5,735 nt of DNA. It comes from Lysobacteraceae bacterium (GTDB taxonomy: Bacteria; Pseudomonadota; Gammaproteobacteria; Xanthomonadales; Xanthomonadaceae). The position numbers were made by a program, and so were the translations under genes. How positions within the stretch are numbered: the first letter of the stretch is position 1; every line of letters starts with the position of its first letter. A model generated the notes under the pieces. That model had not been told where the DNA came from. It saw only the letters and a program-made list of their open reading frames with translations, and ran no database searches. The stretch covers positions 1 through 5,735 of the forward strand of contig DNXT01000365.1 in NCBI GenBank assembly GCA_003505795.1, given 5' to 3'. Positions 5,623 to 5,735 of the stretch are shown here, in pieces.

Positions 5623-5632
5623 CGGCGCCGGT
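5610..5632 (+). terminator. Hairpin overlapping the ThuA stop codon, weak terminator candidate
   Basis: ACCGGCGC (5610-5617) pairs perfectly with GCGCCGGT (5625-5632) around a 7-base loop that contains the TAG stop codon. No T-tract follows, so intrinsic termination is doubtful. A transcript-end stem is possible. Confidence 0.3.
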
Positions 5633-5676
5633 ACGGGGCCGCCCGGGAGCGGCATCGGTTGCGATGCAGTATCCCG

Positions 5677-5735
5677 TCAGCGCTCCCCGCTGCCGAAGCC
5701 GCTGCCGCCGGCAGGGCGGCCGGTCATTCGGCTGC
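5677..5735 (-). CDS. Possible C-terminal tail of a convergent gene, cut by the window edge
   Basis: Read on the minus strand from the right edge, one frame gives SRMTGRPAGGSGFGSGER and then a TGA stop at 5677-5679. The Gly/Ser-rich tail looks like the end of a real protein more than random frames do, and the gene would converge on the ThuA gene with a 54-bp gap. Only 18 codons are visible, so neither the product nor its reality can be settled. Confidence 0.25.
   Translation of the reverse strand, partial: SRMTGRPAGGSGFGSGER

Noticed and set aside
4810..5655. 281-codon minus-strand open frame opposite the ThuA-domain gene
   Set aside because: It shows no motif and a biased composition, while the plus strand has a signal peptide, ribosome binding site and full ThuA domain.

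Overview
The window is G+C-rich bacterial DNA. Three things point to the Xanthomonadaceae/Lysobacteraceae (Xanthomonas, Lysobacter, Luteimonas or Pseudoxanthomonas): the style of its TonB-dependent siderophore receptor, a DesR-type LuxR helix-turn-helix ending in ARQKGWL, and an intergenic hairpin element of the 'CTTCCCCCGC-TT-GCGGGGGAAG' kind familiar in that family. This placement is an inference from recognition, not from a search.

Layout from left to right. Bases 1-215 hold a short GCAACA tandem repeat and no convincing gene. A complete HlyD/MacA-like periplasmic adaptor gene lies on the minus strand (216-1460). A 228-bp divergent spacer with a perfect 12-bp palindrome separates it from a small plus-strand gene (1689-2024). 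That gene encodes only a LuxR/NarL-type DNA-binding domain, without the receiver domain normally fused to this kind of HTH. A structured Xanthomonad-type repeat fills the convergent gap 2025-2195. A full-length TonB-dependent ferric-siderophore receptor (FhuE/FpvA-like) follows on the minus strand (2196-4358). A long divergent spacer of 487 bp, with several inverted repeats but no supported gene, leads to a secreted ThuA-domain protein on the plus strand (4846-5622). The last bases may hold the C-terminal tail of a convergent minus-strand gene.

Functionally the window is a set of separate transcription units rather than one pathway. The adaptor should serve a tripartite efflux pump whose ABC or RND partner is outside the window, presumably to the left. 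The small regulator beside it is the obvious candidate to control the shared divergent spacer. The siderophore receptor is a stand-alone iron-uptake gene with no biosynthesis, PepSY or sigma/anti-sigma gene next to it. The ThuA-domain protein is probably a periplasmic protein linked to carbohydrate metabolism, with unknown substrate.

No strong case for a wholly new system emerged. The most unusual items are the receiver-less DesR-type regulator paired with a perfect palindrome, the operator-like inverted repeat ATGGACG-TAC-CGTCCAT before the ThuA gene, and the long unexplained leader of the siderophore receptor.
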